This document shows positions 59,601 through 64,000 of a stretch of DNA of 64,000 bases, piece after piece. The position numbers and the translations under genes are program-made. Positions within the stretch are counted from its first letter, which is position 1; each line of letters begins with the position of its first letter. This DNA is from Asterochloris sp. CNOR1 (lineage: Eukaryota; Chlorophyta; Trebouxiophyceae; Trebouxiales; Trebouxiaceae). The stretch is from contig OZ017757.1 of the NCBI GenBank assembly GCA_963969365.1, forward strand, positions 1,302,001 to 1,366,000. Direction: 5' to 3'. Under the pieces are notes generated by a model, which was not told where the DNA came from, made no database searches, and worked only from the letters and a program-made list of their open reading frames with translations.

Positions 59601-61890
59601 GCCTGCAGCCCAGGATGAGCCTCCGCTTCCAGCTCTTACAGACTGGCATACAGCTGGGTCACTGTCAAGGCACAGTGCAGCATGTCAAGACATTGAAGCG
59701 TTCATAGCCTCAGTGTGGCAGTCTCAAGCAAGCCCGTATGATGAATGTATGCTGGTTATGGCAAGCTTGCTCCAGCTGACTGCAACAGCCCCAGATAGCC
59801 TGCTGCACTGCTTGCAGGTTTACCCCAACAGCAATGCCATTGTCGTCAGCACTGAGAACATCACCCAGAACTGGTATTTCGGCAACGAGCGCTCCATGCT
59901 CATCCCCAACTGCCTCTTCCGCGTCGGCGGCGCCTGCATGCTGCTCAGCAACAAGTAAGCACCATGCAATGGCTCAGTTCTTGCAGTTTGTTCCTGGACC
60001 TGCATTCAACACTCTGCCAGGTGCTGCCTGTGCACCGGCTGTGCTTGCTGCTCAGCAGCAAGCAAAGTCTCGTGCAGTAGCCCTTGTCATGCAGGGCCAG
60101 CATGTGCACAGGCCGGGACAGGCAGGAGTGTCAAGTCTCACAGAGGCAGAGAGTGCTGTGGGTCCCTCAAGTGGCTCTGTGCCACAGCTGTGCAGGCCTT
60201 CTTTATTGGGTGCAGACAAAGATACCCATTGCTCAATTGAACTGCGCACCACTGATGCAGGCGCCGAGACTACTGGCGTGCAAAATATGAGCTGCTCCAT
60301 GTGGTGCGCACCCACATGGGCTCAGACGATGCCAACTATGGCTGCGTCTACCAACGCGAGGACGAGACTGGCCGTGTGGGGGTGCACCTGTCCAAGGACC
60401 TCATGTCTGTGGCTGGGCATGCGCTTAAGGCCAACATCACAACCCTGGGCCCCCTGGTGCTGCCCATCAGCGAGCAGCTGCTGTTCTTCGTCAGTCTGGT
60501 GGCCCGCAAGGTGGGCTTTGGCGATCAGGGGTGAAGCTCAATGCCCAGCAGCAAGCAGGCTATTGTGTGTCCCAAACATCTTATGATGTAAAACAGCCTG
60601 TCGTGACGAGCCTGGGCCGCCTGGTGGTGCCCCTTCAGCGAGCAGCTGCTGTTCTTTACAAACCTGGATGCCTACCAGGCGGGTTAGGGGCACATTCCTC
60701 AGCTGGGCATTGCTTTCTGATGTTCTCTGTGCATTATGCTGACTGCATATGCCTGGGCAGGGGATTGGCCATGGCAGACAAGGCTGCCTATCCTCCCACC
60801 CCTTCTGAGGTGCAGCAGCAGCACATCCCAGGGCAAGCAGCTCCAGTCACACCCTCTCAGGGTGGCCTTTGATCACAACTTCTACTTCTAAGCTGGCCCC
60901 TGATCTTGATCATTACTCGGTCCTTGCAGGTCTTCAAGATCAAGACCCGCAGCTACATCCCCGACTTCAAGCTGGCTTTTGAGCACTTTTGCATTCACAC
61001 CGGCGGGCGTGGTGTGATTGAGGAGATAGAGAAGCAGCTGCAGCTGGCGCCCAACCATGTGCAGGCCAGCAAGGACACCCTGTGGCGATATGGCAACACC
61101 TCTTCCTCTTCAATCTGGTGGGCCAGCATGAAAAGTCAGGGGTTACAGAAGCCACTTCTGTCAGGGGATTGATGGCTCTGCAGAAGGGCTGGTGCTGCCT
61201 GTGGATTGCAATGAAAGCCTGTGGCAAGATGGCAGCACCTCTCCATCTTTCATTCAAAAGCAAGATTCGTCATGACAGTCAGTGGTGTACTCGCCCTGGA
61301 TGATGGCTGGGGCTTCTGGGTGTGGCAAAAAGGCGTTGGCCGTCTATGACATTGTACCTACTGATAGGTGGTGCAGTACTTTCGGTGACATGCAGCACAT
61401 GCTCCTGAATGTGGTGGGCAGTGGAGGCCACCTTGCCGCTCTTATTGAGTGTCTGGGGCTGCTATCTGTAGCATACTGATTTTAACATGCTGATGCACCC
61501 TGTGGAGGCTGGTGGCAGAGACATTGTGCAATCAGCTTTGGTTGAGAGCACCTCGTTGGCTCAATGGGCTCTCCTGATTGTTCGTTGGCCAGGGATGATT
61601 TGGGGCAAGGCTCAGGCCTGCAGGCAGGTTCCTTGCACCGTCCTGGCTAGCCAACAGCGCCTGTCATGTCTTTTGCCATTGGTGCTTCAACAGAGGCTCA
61701 GCTGATGATTCCTTTGATCCATCGCAGGTATGTTCTCTCCAATATCGAGAGCACCCAGGGCGTACGCAAGGGTGACCGTGTGTGGCAGATTGCCTTCGGC
61801 AGTGGCTTCAAATGCAACAGCGCCGTCTGGCGATCCCTGCGCAACAATAGGGATGTCCATGAAGCATGGATTGAGGACACAGCTGTCTGA
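56676..61890 (+). CDS. KCS: 3-ketoacyl-CoA synthase (FAE1/KCS type)
   Basis: ER condensing enzyme of very-long-chain fatty acid elongation (acyl-CoA plus malonyl-CoA). Twelve exons: 56676-56733, 56816-56922, 57168-57251, 57537-57649, 57900-57948, 58327-58408, 58680-58795, 59136-59303, 59818-59954, 60261-60510, 60930-61117, 61728-61890; 504 residues, the plant length. Two N-terminal membrane segments ([32 protein letters not shown]), then [39 protein letters not shown]. Catalytic triad complete: Cys about 244 (GMGCSAG), His about 411 (HFCIHTGGR), Asn about 444 (RYGNTSSSS). C-terminal [20 protein letters not shown] is intact. A 49-nt exon ([16 protein letters not shown]) was found by phase matching. 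It is convergent with the next gene, 187 bp between stops. Confidence 0.97.
57888..58062 (+). repeat. Echo of KCS mini-exon 5
   Basis: The 49-nt exon with its acceptor and donor (GGTGCAGCATGAAGGCAACG ... CTAGTCAGGTGTGC) is followed about 85 bp later by a whole decayed copy (CATGCAGTATGAAGATGTCA ... ATAGCCAGGTGTGATG). Both splice sites are still recognisable in the copy; it contains an in-frame stop. Confidence 0.8.
60440..60695 (+). repeat. Echo of KCS exon 10 end
   Basis: The end of exon 10 (CCTGGGCCCCCTGGTGCTGC, CATCAGCGAGCAGCTGCTGT, TCTTC) recurs in the next intron at about 60610-60660 (CCTGGGCCGCCTGGTGGTGC, CTTCAGCGAGCAGCTGCTGT, TCTTT). The copy is one of the least decayed in the window. 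Confidence 0.92.
61080..61255 (+). repeat. Echo of KCS exon 11 end
   Basis: GTGGCGATATGGCAACACCT then CTTCCTCTTCAATC (end of exon 11, near 61082) is matched near 61221 by GTGGCAAGATGGCAGCACCT then CTCCATCTTTCATTC in the intron. Confidence 0.85.
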
Positions 61891-62035
61891 ACTGGCAAGA
61901 TTCCTCCCCCTTTAACTTAACAGCAATTTTACAAGGAGAGTGCACGAGAGAGTTGTTTTGACATTGCCTGAGACCTATTCTGACAGACTGATCTGCAAGA
62001 CTGCAGTTGCAGCATCTCAGCCATATATCACATTG

Positions 62036-62040
62036 TTACA
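62036..62040 (-). terminator. Candidate poly(A) signal TGTAA of the 62-63.5 kb gene
   Basis: TGTAA on the minus strand 38 nt beyond the stop at 62078; another copy lies at 61933-61929. Confidence 0.5.
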
Positions 62041-62077
62041 TGCAAATGATGTGTAGTACAGGCTGTTAATCTCAAGC

Positions 62078-63561
62078 TCATGAAGCTGCTCCCTTTCCAG
62101 AGGGTGGCTGTGGGTCATCAGAGGAGCTTTGGCTGTCTTGCTGGCTGCCACTGTCTGTGAGGTCCTGCATCTCCTTTCGAAACATGTGTTCCAACTCCTG
62201 CTTTGACTTTCTCAACTCTGGGCCATCTGCTGTCTGCCAAAACATGTTGCGCTCCAGCTTGAGCTTTGCTTTCTCGAGAATGGGCGACCAGCCATACGGC
62301 CCAACAAGGGACTCATACATCTGGGTGGGATTCAAGCCGTTGGCCTGCAGCCTGCTCCGCGCCTGGTCTGCCTGCAGCGCTTGACGCAGCTGCACAGACA
62401 CAGGGGACTGGCGTGTCAGTACATTGCTGAAGGTGTTCTAGGCCCCCTAGCTGAGATGCACCTTTCAAAACCATTTGAAAGACTGTGAATGTCCGCGAGC
62501 TGAGCCTGCACTGCCCTGCGCAATAGGATTGCCAGGCAATAAATTGCTGCAGGGAGAAGTCCAAAGGCCTGCACCTCGTTGCGGCGCATGCTCCAGAACA
62601 CACACACGCTGGGGAGTGACTGGTGAACTGAGCTGTATTCTGTGCAAGGGGAAACCAGACGCCAAAGGGCACAGATGGGAGCACACAATGGCGGAGCTTG
62701 CTGAGCATCAGACACATATCTGCGCCTTTTCTGACAGGCGTCAGACCAACCAGGCATCAGTCCAGACATCAGAAACTCATCCCGCAGCACACACTGACTC
62801 AAATTGACACCCACAACCTCAGGAGCTTGGTCTCACCTGCACAGCTTTCCCTTCTGCTGACCAAGAAGGGAGATCGCTGCAATGTCGAAGGAGAAGACTG
62901 ACCCTTGCAGCTGCATCGCGCCAGCATGACCTTCCCTGTTGCCAACACACAAGTGAGATCGCTGCAGTATCGCAGCTGGGCAGGGTCTCACCCTTGCGGC
63001 GGCGTCAAATCCTGGCGGCGTGAGGGCATTTAGCATCTCTTCCTCTGCCAAAAAGCGCTGCCGGAAGTCGCGGCGTGTAAGCGCCAGCTGCCGCCGCAGA
63101 GGGGGCACCACGCGGGCCATCTCCTCCACAAAGCTGGTGACAGTGATGCGCATGTTGCGCTGGCGGATCAGCATCAGGGCCAGGACCTGCAGGGCAGCAT
63201 GCGCGCCTTTGCCTGAGTTGCAGAGCAGATGGCTCCAGTGCCGCACAGCATCGATGTGCTGGGGGTGCAACGTCAGGGCCAGCAACTGCCGGGCAGCTGG
63301 GGAGTCACTGCGCTCCATACAGCTCAGGCACAGGGCTTTGAGTTGTTGCCTGAGGGATGCCTGTGATGTCGACGTGAAGAAGGCTTGCTTCCCGGTTGCT
63401 GTTCTGACCTGCGGACCCCTGCTCAACCACAGGATAGAGCTCCAGGTGACTGACCTTGTCGTACTGTGCTACTCTCTCCCCCAAGCTGTCCTTGGGAATG
63501 TGGACTGGCTGCAGAGCCTTGATTGCACTCTCCACAGAGATGTCCTGGCGCCCCAAGTCCT
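62078..63561 (-). CDS. Unrecognised protein, 5' part not resolved
   Basis: Three exons fit in phase: 63561-63455, 63408-62992 and 62389-62078, giving about 278 C-terminal residues. The sequence is helical and charged: DISVESAIKALQPVHIPKDS, then ARQLLALTLHPQHIDAVRHW and RRDFRQRFLAEEEMLNALTP, then YESLVGPYGWSPILEKAKLK and LRKSKQELEHMFRKEMQDL, ending in a Ser/Asp/Gln-rich tail. No signal peptide, membrane span or known catalytic motif is seen. I do not recognise the family. The first listed exon starts in the middle of a codon (two leftover bases), so at least one exon lies further right; a coding-like stretch around 63680-63760 is a candidate but lacks a clean donor. Confidence 0.65.
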
Positions 63562-64000
63562 CTGCATGAGCGCAGTTGTGACGATTGGTTCCTTGTTTCC
63601 ATCTCTTGTGCAGGTTTGCAGGGGTGCTGCCATGGCTTCACCACCACTGCCACATGTCTGAACACTGCGTCTGGCCCTTCCAGAGCATGACTGTATCACG
63701 ACTCCAATGAGCTTCATACATGCTTCTGAGGTCGCTCCTAGCCTGTGATAATGCGCCGTGGTCCTGCCTGGCAGCAGGCAGGCAGAGCTGGACTGCCAAC
63801 CACTGCTGCCCGCACCATGCCGTCATGCACACGCCGCGGCACTCATTTCACCGGCAGCCCTGTGCATTGCCAGGTGCAGCCGCTCAGAAGCAGTGCACAC
63901 GGGAGAGGCGCCCAGGGAGTGCACACTCTCCAAGGTCACATTCCACCACAACCACCTGCAGCCTCGCAGACTGCCTGGTGCAGCTGCTCCTCGGCGCTGT
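63562..64000. other. Right edge, probable upstream exons of the previous gene
   Basis: Minus-strand coding-like stretches occur (about 63680-63770 and about 63845-63955) but neither could be joined with correct phase and splice sites, so no exon is called. Confidence 0.4.

Noticed and set aside
63845-63955. Minus-strand stretch reading DLGECALPGRLSRVHC, resembling part of an FHA domain
   Set aside because: Too short, soon meets a stop, and cannot be joined in phase to the next exon.

Overview
The window looks like nuclear DNA of a green alga (Chlorophyta; I cannot place it more finely). Reasons: every gene is split by GT-AG or GC-AG introns ending in TGCAG; several genes are followed by the algal poly(A) signal TGTAA; there is a plant-type 3-ketoacyl-CoA synthase and a plant-type ataxin-2; and animal-like or ciliary genes (IFT122, an ORAI-like channel) are kept. 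The presence of IFT122 implies a flagellated stage in the life cycle.

Layout: (1) 1-4323, minus strand: an unrecognised membrane-anchored coiled-coil gene running off the left edge, ending in an array of repeated small exons. (2) 4324-5764: intergenic, with a fragment of a non-LTR retrotransposon reverse transcriptase. (3) 5765-16191, plus: polynucleotide phosphorylase, 13 exons. (4) 30423-16299, minus: IFT122, 26 exons, convergent with (3) with only 107 bp between the stop codons. (5) 30751-40009, plus: ataxin-2 family, 14 exons, divergent from IFT122. (6) 40713-43325, plus: UBC13. (7) 43729-44428, plus: a small one-span membrane protein resembling a plant complex I accessory subunit. (8) 48847-44828, minus: 14-3-3. 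(9) 52898-49106, minus: serine carboxypeptidase. (10) 53147-56316, plus: ORAI-like channel, divergent from (9). (11) 56676-61890, plus: 3-ketoacyl-CoA synthase. (12) 63561-62078 and beyond, minus: an unrecognised protein. The eight recognised genes, the small membrane protein and the ORAI-like gene were assembled exon by exon with matching intron phases, and family alignments support almost every junction. The genes do not form one pathway; this is an ordinary eukaryotic neighbourhood of organelle RNA, ciliary, ubiquitin, signalling, protease, calcium and lipid genes.

The most unusual feature is structural. Many introns contain decayed tandem copies of the adjoining exon end, often with a copy of its splice site ('exon echoes'). 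I see this at many junctions in at least five genes. It suggests that introns here grow by tandem duplication across exon-intron borders followed by decay. Other points of interest are a PNPase whose second catalytic core has lost its usual active-site residues, an ORAI-like channel with Gln where the selectivity-filter Glu should be, five well-supported GC-AG introns, and a five-exon in-phase repeat array at the left edge.

All calls rest on reading the sequence and on remembered family features; no search or alignment program was run.
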